Source: Streptomyces antibioticus (GTDB taxonomy: Bacteria > Actinomycetota > Actinomycetes > Streptomycetales > Streptomycetaceae). Taken from it: a DNA stretch of 64,000 nucleotides. Both the position numbers and the translations under genes were made by a program. Where the stretch lies: NCBI RefSeq assembly GCF_001514065.1, contig NZ_KQ948423.1:641692-705691 (forward strand). Reading direction: 5' to 3'. Each line of letters opens with the position of its first letter. Positions within the stretch are counted from its first letter, which is position 1. This document shows, one piece after another, positions 36,362 through 43,477 of this stretch. The notes beneath the pieces were generated by a model that saw only the letters and a list, made by a program, of their open reading frames with translations, had not been told where the DNA came from and did not search any database.

Positions 36362-36871
36362 ATGAGTGCAGCGCGCAAGGACCCCGTCGACGCGATCGTC
36401 GACCAGTGGGCAGCCGTACGGCCGGACCTCGACACCAAGGCGATGGAGGTCTTCGGACGGATCTTCCGCCTCTCCCGCGCCATGGGCGACCGCATGGAAC
36501 GGGCGTACGCCCCCCATGGGATCTCCCGCGGCGAGTTCGACGTCCTGGCCACCCTGCGCCGGTCCGGCGAGCCCTACACCCTCTCCCCGCGCCAGCTGTC
36601 CGGCACGCTGATGCTCACCACCGGCGGCATGACCGGCCGCCTCGACAAGCTGGAACGCGCGGGACTGATCCGCCGCTCCCCCGACCCCCACGACCGCCGC
36701 GGCCTCCAAGTGACCCTGACGGAGAAGGGGTTGACCACCGTCGACGAGGCGGTCGGCGCCGGCCTGGCCGCCGAGACGACGGCCCTGTCGACCCTGAACG
36801 CCGAACAGGCCGACCAATTGGCCGACCTGTTGCGCGAGTTGCTCGCGGGCACGGAGGGGACGGGCCGCTAG
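36362..36871 (+). CDS. MarR-family transcriptional regulator
   Basis: This is a 169-residue winged-helix dimer. The DNA-binding part has PRQLSGTLMLTTGGMTGRLDKLERAGLIRR with the wing RSPDPHDRRGLQVTLTEKG. The long N- and C-terminal helices form the dimer. ATG 36362 is chosen; the longer frame from 36278 runs through the operator and promoter. It is divergent from two EamA exporter genes, with a 30-bp palindrome between. It therefore very likely represses them and itself until a small effector is present. It ends 8 bases before the convergent FAD monooxygenase stop. Confidence 0.9.
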   Translation: MSAARKDPVDAIVDQWAAVRPDLDTKAMEVFGRIFRLSRAMGDRMERAYAPHGISRGEFDVLATLRRSGEPYTLSPRQLSGTLMLTTGGMTGRLDKLERAGLIRRSPDPHDRRGLQVTLTEKGLTTVDEAVGAGLAAETTALSTLNAEQADQLADLLRELLAGTEGTGR

Positions 36872-36879
36872 GCCCCAGG

Positions 36880-38361
36880 TCAACCGCCGAGGTGGGCGGT
36901 GAGCGCTGCCTCGATCCGCTCCGGGGTCGCCGCGTCCGCCGCCCAGGCCACGTATCCGTCGGGCCGTACCAACACGGTCGTACGACGGTCGCTCGCCCAG
37001 CGGGCCACCGTCAGCCGGTCCTTGCGGGTGCCTTGGTCGTCGTACGCCTCCGGGGTGACCTTCGGGGTGATCAGTACGAACCGGCCGCCGCGCAGGGCCT
37101 CGTAGAGGCGGCCGCCGGCCAGGGCGACGTCGGGGACGCGGGTGCCGGTGAGGCGGTGGGCGCCGCGGGGGGCGGGGTAGCGGTAGCCGATGCCGGAGAC
37201 CTGGCCCAGCGCCTTGCGCTGCACCGGCCGGGCCACGTTGACGAAGGCCGACACCAGGCCTCGCAGCAGACGCACCGCGGGGTTCTGCGCGCGGGCCAGC
37301 CGGACCAGCCCGCCGCTGCTGCGCAGCACCGCCTTACCCACGGGGTGCCGCTCGGCCTCGTAGGTGTCGAGGAGCCCCTCGGGGGCCCGACCCTGGACGG
37401 CCGCGGCCAGCTTCCAGCCGAGGTTGGCCGCGTCCTGGAGGCCGGTGTTCATGCCCTGGCCGCCGGCCGGGGAGTGGACGTGCGCGGCGTCCCCGGCGAG
37501 GAAGACCCGGCCGACCCGGTACCGCGGCGCCTGGCGCTCGTCGCTGTGGAACCGGGAGAGCCAGCGGGCGTCGTGCATGCCGTGGTCGGTGCCCAGGGCG
37601 CGGCGCGTGACCTCCTTGATCTCGGCCAGGTCGAGCGGGGCGTCGTCGGGGACCTCGTGCCGGCGGTTCCAGCCCATCACCCGGTACCAGCCGTCACCGA
37701 AGGAGGCGATCATCGCGAAGGCGTCGTCCGCCCCGTTGACCGTGAGCACACCCTCGGGCTTCTCGGCGAGCCGGACGTCGGCGAGGAAGAGGGACTTGAT
37801 GACGGCGACACCGGGGAAGTCCACGCCGATCGCCTGACGCACGGCGCTGCGGTGGCCGTCGGTGCCGACGACGTAGTCCGCGCGGAGCGTGGCGGTCACC
37901 CCGTCCGGGCCGCGCACGTCGAGGTCGACCCCGGCGTCGTCCTGCCGCAGCCCTACGACCTCGCTCTCGTACCGGAACTCCACCCCGGCCTCCCGCGCCC
38001 GCCGCTCCAGCAGCCGCTCGACCTCGTACTGCGGGGTGATGAGCAGGAACGGGAAGCGGGACTCCAGCGTCCCGAGGTCGAGCGACAGCCGGCGGAAGAG
38101 ACGCAGGCCGGTGATGGTGTCGCCGGTGGCCAGGAGGTCGTCGGCGAGGCCGCGGGCGTCGAGCTGCTCCAGGGTGCGGGCGTGGACGCCGAAGGCCCGG
38201 GAGAGGTTGCTGATCCGGTGCGGGCGCTTCTCGACGAGGGTGACCGGGACGCCGGCGCCGGCGAGGTCACCGGCGAGGAGCAGGCCGGTGGGGCCGGAGC
38301 CGACGACGATCACGGGGTGCGTGGTGCTGTCAGTGCCGGTGCCGGTGCCGGTGCCGTTCAT
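36880..38361 (-). CDS. FAD-dependent aromatic monooxygenase (PHBH/TfdB-type)
   Basis: This 493-residue flavoprotein hydroxylase has the Rossmann motif VIVVGSGPTGLLLAGDL, then DG in YVVGTDGHRSAVRQ. The second GD motif with FAD ribityl contacts is RVFLAGDAAHVHSPAGGQG. A short C-terminal thioredoxin-like remnant follows. Members use NAD(P)H and O2 to hydroxylate phenols, polyketides or antibiotics; rifampicin and tetracycline-inactivating enzymes belong here. ATG 38361 follows AGGAGG. The N-terminus carries a Gly-Thr run (NGTGTGTGTDST) encoded by a hexanucleotide repeat. The divergent TetR and its operator array indicate substrate-induced expression, so detoxification is a reasonable inference. 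Confidence 0.9.
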   Translation of the reverse strand: MNGTGTGTGTDSTTHPVIVVGSGPTGLLLAGDLAGAGVPVTLVEKRPHRISNLSRAFGVHARTLEQLDARGLADDLLATGDTITGLRLFRRLSLDLGTLESRFPFLLITPQYEVERLLERRAREAGVEFRYESEVVGLRQDDAGVDLDVRGPDGVTATLRADYVVGTDGHRSAVRQAIGVDFPGVAVIKSLFLADVRLAEKPEGVLTVNGADDAFAMIASFGDGWYRVMGWNRRHEVPDDAPLDLAEIKEVTRRALGTDHGMHDARWLSRFHSDERQAPRYRVGRVFLAGDAAHVHSPAGGQGMNTGLQDAANLGWKLAAAVQGRAPEGLLDTYEAERHPVGKAVLRSSGGLVRLARAQNPAVRLLRGLVSAFVNVARPVQRKALGQVSGIGYRYPAPRGAHRLTGTRVPDVALAGGRLYEALRGGRFVLITPKVTPEAYDDQGTRKDRLTVARWASDRRTTVLVRPDGYVAWAADAATPERIEAALTAHLGG

Positions 38362-38373
38362 GGTGGCCTCCTG

Positions 38374-38499
38374 TTGCCAACATGCGTTTGCCAACGGTTG
38401 TTTGCCAACGCTTGTTGACGAGAGTAGGACTGGGCGCGCCGGGAAGTCAACAGCCGTTGGCAAACCAGGCCAACCGTTGTTGGCAAACAGATGTTGGCC
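38374..38499. promoter_or_regulatory. Operator array: six TTGCCAAC half-sites facing each other
   Basis: Three TTGCCAAC units at 38374, 38388 and 38402 are spaced exactly 14 bases apart. Reverse copies (GTTGGCAA) lie at 38456 and 38479, and GTTGGC at 38493, with 14 bases between the last two. The left set falls in the monooxygenase leader, the right set over the TetR start region. This is the expected binding platform of the adjacent TetR protein, arranged symmetrically about the divergent promoters. Confidence 0.78.
38421..38450 (-). promoter_or_regulatory. Promoter of the FAD monooxygenase
   Basis: On the minus strand TTGACT (38450-38445), 18 bases, TACTCT (38426-38421). Transcription would start near 38414, immediately before the left operator triplet, so bound repressor would block elongation. 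Confidence 0.55.
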
Positions 38500-38512
38500 T
38501 ACGCTCGTAGGC

Positions 38513-39127
38513 ATGACCGGCACCCCCACGCCCCCCAGCCCCACCAGCGGCCCCACCGCCAGCCCCCGCCCTCGCCCCCGCCGCTCCGACGCGACCCGTG
38601 ACGCGATCCTCGTCGCGGCCCGGGAGCGGTTCGCCACCGACGGGTACGAGCGGGCCACCATCCGTGCCATCGCCAAGGACGCCAACATCGACCCGTCGAT
38701 GGTGATGCGGTACTACGGCAACAAGGAGGGCCTGTTCGCGGCGGCCGTCGCCGTCGACCTACGGCTGCCGGACCTCGGCGGGCTGTCCCCGCAGGACGTC
38801 GGCGCGGTCCTGGTGCGGCACTTCCTCGACATGTGGGAGGACGACGAGGTCCTCACCGCCCTGCTCCGGGTCGGCGCCACGAATCAGGCCGGGGCCGAGC
38901 GCATGCAGGGCATCTTCCGGGACCAGTTGCTGCCGGTGGCCCGGCAGGTGTGCCCCGATCCCGAGCAGATCCCGGTGCGGGCCGCGCTCACGGCGTCGCA
39001 GCTCCTCGGGCTGGCGCTCACCCGGTACGTGCTGCGGATTCCGCCGGCGGTGGCGCTGCACCCCGAGGAGATCGTGGCGTGGCTGGGGCCGACGGTGCAG
39101 CGGTATCTCACGGCGCCGAACCCGTAG
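38513..39127 (+). CDS. TetR-family transcriptional regulator
   Basis: This is a 204-residue repressor. A Pro/Ser/Arg-rich head of 25 residues precedes the TetR helix-turn-helix (RDAILVAARERFATDGYERA, TIRAIAKDANIDPSMVMRYY, GNKEGLFAAAV). The remainder is a ligand-binding/dimer domain of the TetR_C-type seen with LTASQLLGLALTRYVLRIP. No Shine-Dalgarno precedes the ATG. A -35/-10-like pair TTGTTG-N17-TACGCT ends 7 bases before it, so a leaderless transcript is likely. A perfect hairpin GCCTAC-GCTC-GTAGGC (38497-38512) directly abuts the ATG. It probably represses itself and the divergent monooxygenase. Confidence 0.9.
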   Translation: MTGTPTPPSPTSGPTASPRPRPRRSDATRDAILVAARERFATDGYERATIRAIAKDANIDPSMVMRYYGNKEGLFAAAVAVDLRLPDLGGLSPQDVGAVLVRHFLDMWEDDEVLTALLRVGATNQAGAERMQGIFRDQLLPVARQVCPDPEQIPVRAALTASQLLGLALTRYVLRIPPAVALHPEEIVAWLGPTVQRYLTAPNP

Positions 39128-39150
39128 CGGCACAGCCCCGAGAACACACC

Positions 39151-39211
39151 GAGGGCGCCGACCTCACCCCGTACGGCGGAAGCGCGTACGGGGGACAGGG
39201 CCGGCGCCCTC
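39151..39211. terminator. Two-tier hairpin terminator between convergent genes
   Basis: An outer 10-bp stem GAGGGCGCCG / CGGCGCCCTC encloses a perfect inner 9-bp stem CCCCGTACG / CGTACGGGG with a 9-base loop. It lies between tetR (+) and the small membrane protein (-). Confidence 0.78.
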
Positions 39212-39241
39212 GTAAAACCTGTTGACCTGGGTGAACCCCGG

Positions 39242-39517
39242 TCAGGCGTTGGCCTTGGCCTTCGCCTTGCTCTTGGGCACGCTCACCCGGTGGTCCGCGT
39301 GCGACTTGTCCAGGACCATCACCAGGCCCGCGATGACCCCGAAGATCACGAGCGGGGCCGCGACGAAGAGACCCAGCGTCTCGATGACGCTCAGGCCGGA
39401 CCCGGGGTCGTCACCGTCGTCCCGGGTGAGCGCGAGCGCGGGAGACGTCATGAGCAGCATCATCAGCGTCGTACCGGCAGCCAGAGCACCGGCGCGCAGG
39501 GCGTTCTTCTTGTCCAC
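39242..39517 (-). CDS. Small membrane protein with signal-like N-terminus
   Basis: This 91-residue protein is not assigned to a known family. A hydrophobic N-terminal segment with possible cleavage after ALALA (KNALRAGALAAGTTLMMLLM) is followed by an acidic stretch (TRDDGDDPGSG). A second helix (LGLFVAAPLVIFGVIAGLVMV) follows, with a Lys/Ala tail (KSKAKAKANA). It is probably anchored with the basic tail inside. GTG 39517 is chosen because the homology-like basic start KKNAL follows. GATACT ends 8 bases before it without a Shine-Dalgarno, suggesting a leaderless mRNA. No partner gene is evident. Confidence 0.7.
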   Translation of the reverse strand: MDKKNALRAGALAAGTTLMMLLMTSPALALTRDDGDDPGSGLSVIETLGLFVAAPLVIFGVIAGLVMVLDKSHADHRVSVPKSKAKAKANA

Positions 39518-39654
39518 GGTGCCAAAGTATCGAACGCGGGTTGAGCCCGCGCGCCCGGGGGTGCGTATGAGGCGACCCCCGCGGTGAGTCACGGCCCCGA
39601 CCGTCGCCGTAGCTGCGGCCAGTCCCGCCGCTCGGGCAACCCACCGAGCCGCGT

Positions 39655-39744
39655 AGCTGCGGGCGGTCGTGCCGCTGGGGCGGCACCCGGCCCAAAGAGG
39701 CGGCACCCCGCCGGCGCGGGCAAGCGAAACCCCCGCGACCTCAG
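39655..39744 (+). repeat. 90-bp dispersed intergenic repeat, copy 2
   Basis: Gapless match to 33332-33421 (82/90), same orientation. It begins AGCTGCGGGCGGTCGTGCCG. Like copy 1, it ends within 25 bases of the stop codon of a minus-strand gene (malQ here, lysR there). Confidence 0.85.
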
Positions 39745-39768
39745 CGCCCTCCCCGCCGCGCCCCCGTC

Positions 39769-41850
39769 TCAAGCCCCGCCCCCGTCCAGCCCTCTCTCCC
39801 GCAACACCTCCACCAACGCATGCACCCGAGGCTCCCCCGCCAACTCCTCCAACGTCACCGCTCTCCCCTCCGCGTCCGCGATCGGCAACCGCCAGTTCGG
39901 GTACTGGTCCCACGTCCCCGGCAGGTTCTGCGGCCGCCGGTCCCCCACCGCGTCCGGCAGCCAGACGCCGACCAGCCGAGCGGGCGTACGCAGCAGGAAC
40001 CGGTGCACGGCCTGCACCTCGGCCTCCTCCGTCGACGTCCCGCGCCCGCCCCCCGCACCGTGCAGCAGCCCCAGCCGTGCCAGCACCTCCAGCCACTCCC
40101 CCGTGTCCGCGGCGGCCTCGGCCCGTTCCTCGGCCAGCCCGCGCGTCAACAGCCCCAGCCGGTGCCGCAGTTCGACGTGTTCACCGGTGAGCCGGGCGGC
40201 GGTGGACGGCAGGTCGTGGGTCGTGGCGGTGGCCAGACAGTCCGCGCGCCAGCGTTCCGGCGGCAGGGGCCGGCCGTCCCCCTCCCAGTCCCGCTCGAAC
40301 CACAGCACCGACGTCCCGAGCACCCCCCGCTCGCGCAGCGTCTCGCGCACCCCGGGCTCCACGGTCCCCAGGTCCTCGCCGATGACCATCGCCCCGGCCC
40401 GCGAGGCCTCAAGGACCAGGATCGCGAGCATGGCCTCGGCGTCGTAGCGGACGTAGGTGCCCTCGGTCGGCGGCAGCCCCTGGGGGACCCACCAGAGCCG
40501 GAACAGGCCCATCACGTGGTCGATGCGCAGCGCGCCGGCGTAGCGGAACAGGGCGCGCAGCAGGCGGCGGTAGGGCGCGTAGCCGGACTCGGCGAGACGG
40601 TCGGGGCGCCAGGGCGGCAGCCCCCAGTCCTGGCCGCGCGCGTTGAAGGCGTCCGGCGGGGCGCCCACCGACATCCCGGCGGCGAAGTACTCCTGCTGCG
40701 CCCAGGTGTCGGCTCCCTGCGGGTGCACGCCGACCGCGAGGTCGTGGACGACACCGACGCTCATCCCGGCGTCGCGGGCCGCGCGCTGGGCGGCGGCGAG
40801 TTGGGCGTCGGTGAGCCAGGCGAGCCACGACCAGAAGTCGACGCGGTCCATCAACTCGGCGCGGGCGCGGGCGGTTTCGCCGGAGCGGGGGTCGCGCAGC
40901 GCGGTGGGCCAGCGGCTCCAGTCGGAGCCGTGCACCTCGGCCAGCGCGCACCAGGTGGCGTGGTCCTCCAGCGCCTGGCCCTGCTGGGCGAGGAAGTCGG
41001 CGTAGGCGGCGCGCCGGCCGGGCCCGAGGGGGACTTCGTGGACGAGTTCGAGCGCCTCGCGCTTGAGCTCCCACACGGCGTCGCGGTCGATCAACGCCCC
41101 TTTCTCCAGGACCGATTCGCGCAGCAGCGCGGCCCGCTCCGTCAGCGCGCGGACGCGGTCGCGGTCGGTGACGTAGGGGTACTCGTCGACGTCCTCGACG
41201 CGCAGGTGCACCGGGTCGGGGAAGCGGCGGGAGGAGGGGCGGTAGGGCGAGGGGTCGGTGGGGGCGCCGGGCACGGCCGCGTGCAGCGGGTTGACCTGGA
41301 CGAATCCGGCGCCGAGCGCGCGTCCGGCCCAGGCGGTGAGTTCGCCGAGGTCGCCGAGGTCGCCCATGCCCCAGGAGCGGCGGGAGAGCAGGGAGTAGAG
41401 CTGGACGAGCAGTCCGTACGAGCGTGCGGTGGGGGTGGGGAGCCGGGCGGGGGCGACGACCAGATGGGCCTCGGCGGCTCGGCCGTCCGGCGCGGTGGCG
41501 GTCAACCGGTGGACTCCGGGCGGGAGTTGGTCGGTGGTGGAGCGGGTCTCGCCCTGCTCGGTCGTGATGCGCAGCCGGGTGCCGTCGGGGAGGGCGTCGA
41601 GGGCGGCGGAGGGGGTGCCGCTCCAGCACACGACCGTCGGCGGCAGCAGCCGCGCGCTCAGCTCGCGCTCCCGGGCGGCCAGCGCCGCCGCGGGGTCGGC
41701 GGTGTCGACGCCGAGCGCGGTGAGGGTGCGGGTGACGGCGGCGGCCGAGGCGGCGACCGTGCGGTCGGGGGCGGGGCTGTAGGAGGTGGCGACGCCGTGC
41801 AGCCCGGCAAGCCGGGAGAGGTCCTCGGACGGGGGCTCGGCAGCGGTCAT
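39769..41850 (-). CDS. malQ: 4-alpha-glucanotransferase (amylomaltase), GH77
   Basis: This is a 693-residue cytoplasmic disproportionating enzyme that transfers alpha-1,4-glucan segments between maltodextrins and releases glucose. An N-terminal extension of about 140 residues, common in actinobacterial MalQ, precedes the barrel. The nucleophile is D444 (ALRIDHVMGLFRLWWVP), the acid/base E492 (VIGEDLGTVEPGV) and the third acid D546 (TTHDLPSTAARL). The loop segment GLPPWRPDRLAESGYAPYRR fits the family. Its ATG immediately follows the TAG of the small upstream ORF, so translation is coupled. It acts in glycogen/maltodextrin turnover. No other mal gene is near. Confidence 0.95.
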   Translation of the reverse strand: MTAAEPPSEDLSRLAGLHGVATSYSPAPDRTVAASAAAVTRTLTALGVDTADPAAALAARERELSARLLPPTVVCWSGTPSAALDALPDGTRLRITTEQGETRSTTDQLPPGVHRLTATAPDGRAAEAHLVVAPARLPTPTARSYGLLVQLYSLLSRRSWGMGDLGDLGELTAWAGRALGAGFVQVNPLHAAVPGAPTDPSPYRPSSRRFPDPVHLRVEDVDEYPYVTDRDRVRALTERAALLRESVLEKGALIDRDAVWELKREALELVHEVPLGPGRRAAYADFLAQQGQALEDHATWCALAEVHGSDWSRWPTALRDPRSGETARARAELMDRVDFWSWLAWLTDAQLAAAQRAARDAGMSVGVVHDLAVGVHPQGADTWAQQEYFAAGMSVGAPPDAFNARGQDWGLPPWRPDRLAESGYAPYRRLLRALFRYAGALRIDHVMGLFRLWWVPQGLPPTEGTYVRYDAEAMLAILVLEASRAGAMVIGEDLGTVEPGVRETLRERGVLGTSVLWFERDWEGDGRPLPPERWRADCLATATTHDLPSTAARLTGEHVELRHRLGLLTRGLAEERAEAAADTGEWLEVLARLGLLHGAGGGRGTSTEEAEVQAVHRFLLRTPARLVGVWLPDAVGDRRPQNLPGTWDQYPNWRLPIADAEGRAVTLEELAGEPRVHALVEVLRERGLDGGGA

Positions 41851-42054
41851 CTACAGCTCCGCATCGGCATAGGACTCGCTGGTCAACGGGGCGGCGTCGG
41901 CCAGCGGCGGCTCGCTGGTCAGGGGCTCGGCGTCGGGGAGGGGCGGTTCGCTGGTCAGCGGGGTCTCGGCGCAGGCGCCCTCGGCGCTGAAGACACAGTC
42001 GTGCGGGCCGAGGAACGCCTCGGGTTTGGAGAGGGGGTGTGCCGGTGCGGCCAC
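41851..42054 (-). CDS. 67-residue repeat-containing small protein coupled to malQ
   Basis: This is a small protein of unknown function that looks truly coded. A perfect AAGGAGG (42061-42067) sits 6 bases before the GTG, codon use is GC3-rich, and its TAG abuts the malQ ATG. The first half (AAPAHPLSKPEAFLGPHDCV) has two cysteines, C20 and C27. The second half is a degenerate 12-residue repeat, about three copies: PLTSEPPLPDAE, PLTSEPPLADAA, PLTSESYADAE. It is acidic with no membrane segment. It could be a regulatory or adaptor peptide for MalQ, or a leader cistron. Resemblance to ribosomal peptide precursors is noted in the findings but not claimed. Confidence 0.7.
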   Translation of the reverse strand: MAAPAHPLSKPEAFLGPHDCVFSAEGACAETPLTSEPPLPDAEPLTSEPPLADAAPLTSESYADAEL

Positions 42055-42223
42055 GGGGGGCCTCCTTGTGGGGAGTGTCCTGTACGGCGTGCGGATACCG
42101 CAGCCCTACCCAGCGGAAGCGACGGCAGACGTGCGGAAGCGAACAACGCGGCTCTCGTCACATTCTGTCCGTTCCGAAGAGCCCCGCAAGATCACCGGAT
42201 CGCTCGACCACCCTCGGCCACTA

Positions 42224-42253
42224 TTCACTCAGTACATGTATCGAGTGCATAAT
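42224..42253 (+). promoter_or_regulatory. padR promoter with dyad; leaderless transcript expected
   Basis: TTCACT (42224-42229), 18 bases, CATAAT (42248-42253). The ATG at 42261 is 7 bases after the -10, so the mRNA probably starts at the AUG. The spacer holds an imperfect dyad, ATGTA-TCGAG-TGCAT (42236-42250), like PadR operators (ATGT-N8-ACAT). Confidence 0.55.
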
Positions 42254-42260
42254 GATCGCC

Positions 42261-42794
42261 ATGAGCACCCGCCACATCCTGCTGGGGCTGCTCGCCTCGG
42301 GGCCGAGCCATGGCTACGACCTGAAGCGGCGCCACGACGAACGCTTCCCGCAGGCCCGCCCGCTGGCCTACGGGCAGGTCTACACGACCCTTCAGCGCCT
42401 GGTCCGCGACGGTCTCGCCGAGGTCGACGCCACCGAGTCCGACGGCGGCCCGGAGCGTACGACGTACCGTGCGACGGCCGACGGGGAGCGGGAACTCACC
42501 CAGTGGGCCGCGGAGATCGCCCCGCCGGCCCCCTTCGTCACCAACGAGATCTTCGCCAAGGTCGTCGTCTCGATCCTCTCCGGCGGCGACCCGGACGCCT
42601 ATCTGCGCGCCCAACGCGCCGCCCACATGGGCCGGATGCGGGAGCTCACGCAGGTCAAGACCGCCAAGGGCGCCGATCTCGCCACCGTTCTGTCGGCGGA
42701 CTACGCCCTCAACCACCTTGACGCCGACCTCCGTTGGATGACCACCACGGCGGCCCGGCTGACCACTCTGACCGCGGAGGTCGACACAGCATGA
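42261..42794 (+). CDS. PadR-family transcriptional regulator
   Basis: This is a 177-residue PadR_N plus Vir_act_alpha_C protein. The winged helix is HILLGLLASGPSHGYDLKRR with YGQVYTTLQRLVRDGLAEVD. The C-terminal helices (EIFAKVVVSILSGGDPDAYL) form the dimer. ATG 42261 is preferred over ATG 42252 because it fits a leaderless start. Its stop overlaps the ABC ATPase start (ATGA), so it heads a three-gene operon with an ABC exporter. By analogy with PadR/LadR-type systems it represses the operon until a drug or peptide binds. Confidence 0.9.
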   Translation: MSTRHILLGLLASGPSHGYDLKRRHDERFPQARPLAYGQVYTTLQRLVRDGLAEVDATESDGGPERTTYRATADGERELTQWAAEIAPPAPFVTNEIFAKVVVSILSGGDPDAYLRAQRAAHMGRMRELTQVKTAKGADLATVLSADYALNHLDADLRWMTTTAARLTTLTAEVDTA

Positions 42795-43477
42795 GCACCA
42801 CAGTGCCGCTCCTGGCGGCGCGTGACCTCGTGAAGGCGCACGGCCCGACCGAGGCCCTGCGCGGCGCCTCCCTCGAACTGCGGGCCGGCGAGATCCTGGC
42901 CGTGACCGGTGCCAGCGGCAGCGGGAAGTCGACGCTGCTGCACTGCCTCGCAGGCATCGTCCGCCCGGACGAGGGCACGGTGAGCTACGCCGGGGACAAG
43001 CTCCACACCCTGCCCGAGAAGCGGCTGAGCGAGCTGCGGCGCACGGACTTCGGGGTCGTCTTCCAGTTCGGGCAGCTGATCCCGGAGCTGACGGCGCTCG
43101 ACAACGTGGCCCTGCCGCTGATGCTGGCGGGTACCGCCCGCAAGGACGCCCAGGTCCGGGCCCAGGAGTGGCTGGAGCGGTTCGGTGTGCTGGGGCAGGA
43201 GGCGCTGCGGCCCGGCGAGATGAGCGGTGGCCAGGCCCAGCGGACCGCGCTGGCCCGGGCTCTGGTCACCGGCCCGAAGGTGGTCTTCGCGGACGAGCCG
43301 ACGGGCGCGCTGGACTCGCTGGCGAGCGAACAGGTGATGACGGCCCTGACCCACACGGCCGGCGAACAGGGCACCGCGGTCCTGCTGGTCACCCATGACG
43401 CCCAGGTGGCGGCGTACGCGGACCGCGAGGTACGGCTGAGCGACGGCACGGTGGTTCCGCAGGAGGTGGCCGCATGA
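42791..43477 (+). CDS. ABC transporter ATP-binding protein (MacB/LolD-like)
   Basis: This 228-residue ATPase is of the type paired with FtsX-like permeases. Walker A GASGSGKST is at residues 40-48. The following motifs are FQFGQLIPELTALDNVALPL, the signature MSGGQAQRTALARAL, Walker B VVFADEPTGALD and the H-loop LLVTHDAQVAAYADR. ATG overlaps the padR stop and its own stop overlaps the permease start (both ATGA), so the three proteins are made from one transcript. It likely drives extrusion of an antimicrobial compound or acts in lipid or peptide handling. Confidence 0.92.
   Translation: MSTTVPLLAARDLVKAHGPTEALRGASLELRAGEILAVTGASGSGKSTLLHCLAGIVRPDEGTVSYAGDKLHTLPEKRLSELRRTDFGVVFQFGQLIPELTALDNVALPLMLAGTARKDAQVRAQEWLERFGVLGQEALRPGEMSGGQAQRTALARALVTGPKVVFADEPTGALDSLASEQVMTALTHTAGEQGTAVLLVTHDAQVAAYADREVRLSDGTVVPQEVAA

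Noticed and set aside
36880-39127. Secondary-metabolite gene cluster around the FAD monooxygenase
   Set aside because: No polyketide, peptide or terpene synthase genes nearby; the pair with TetR is better explained as an inducible detoxification unit.
41851-42054. Definite RiPP precursor
   Set aside because: Repeats are suggestive, but no modification enzyme, protease or transporter of a RiPP cluster is adjacent; kept only as a hypothesis.
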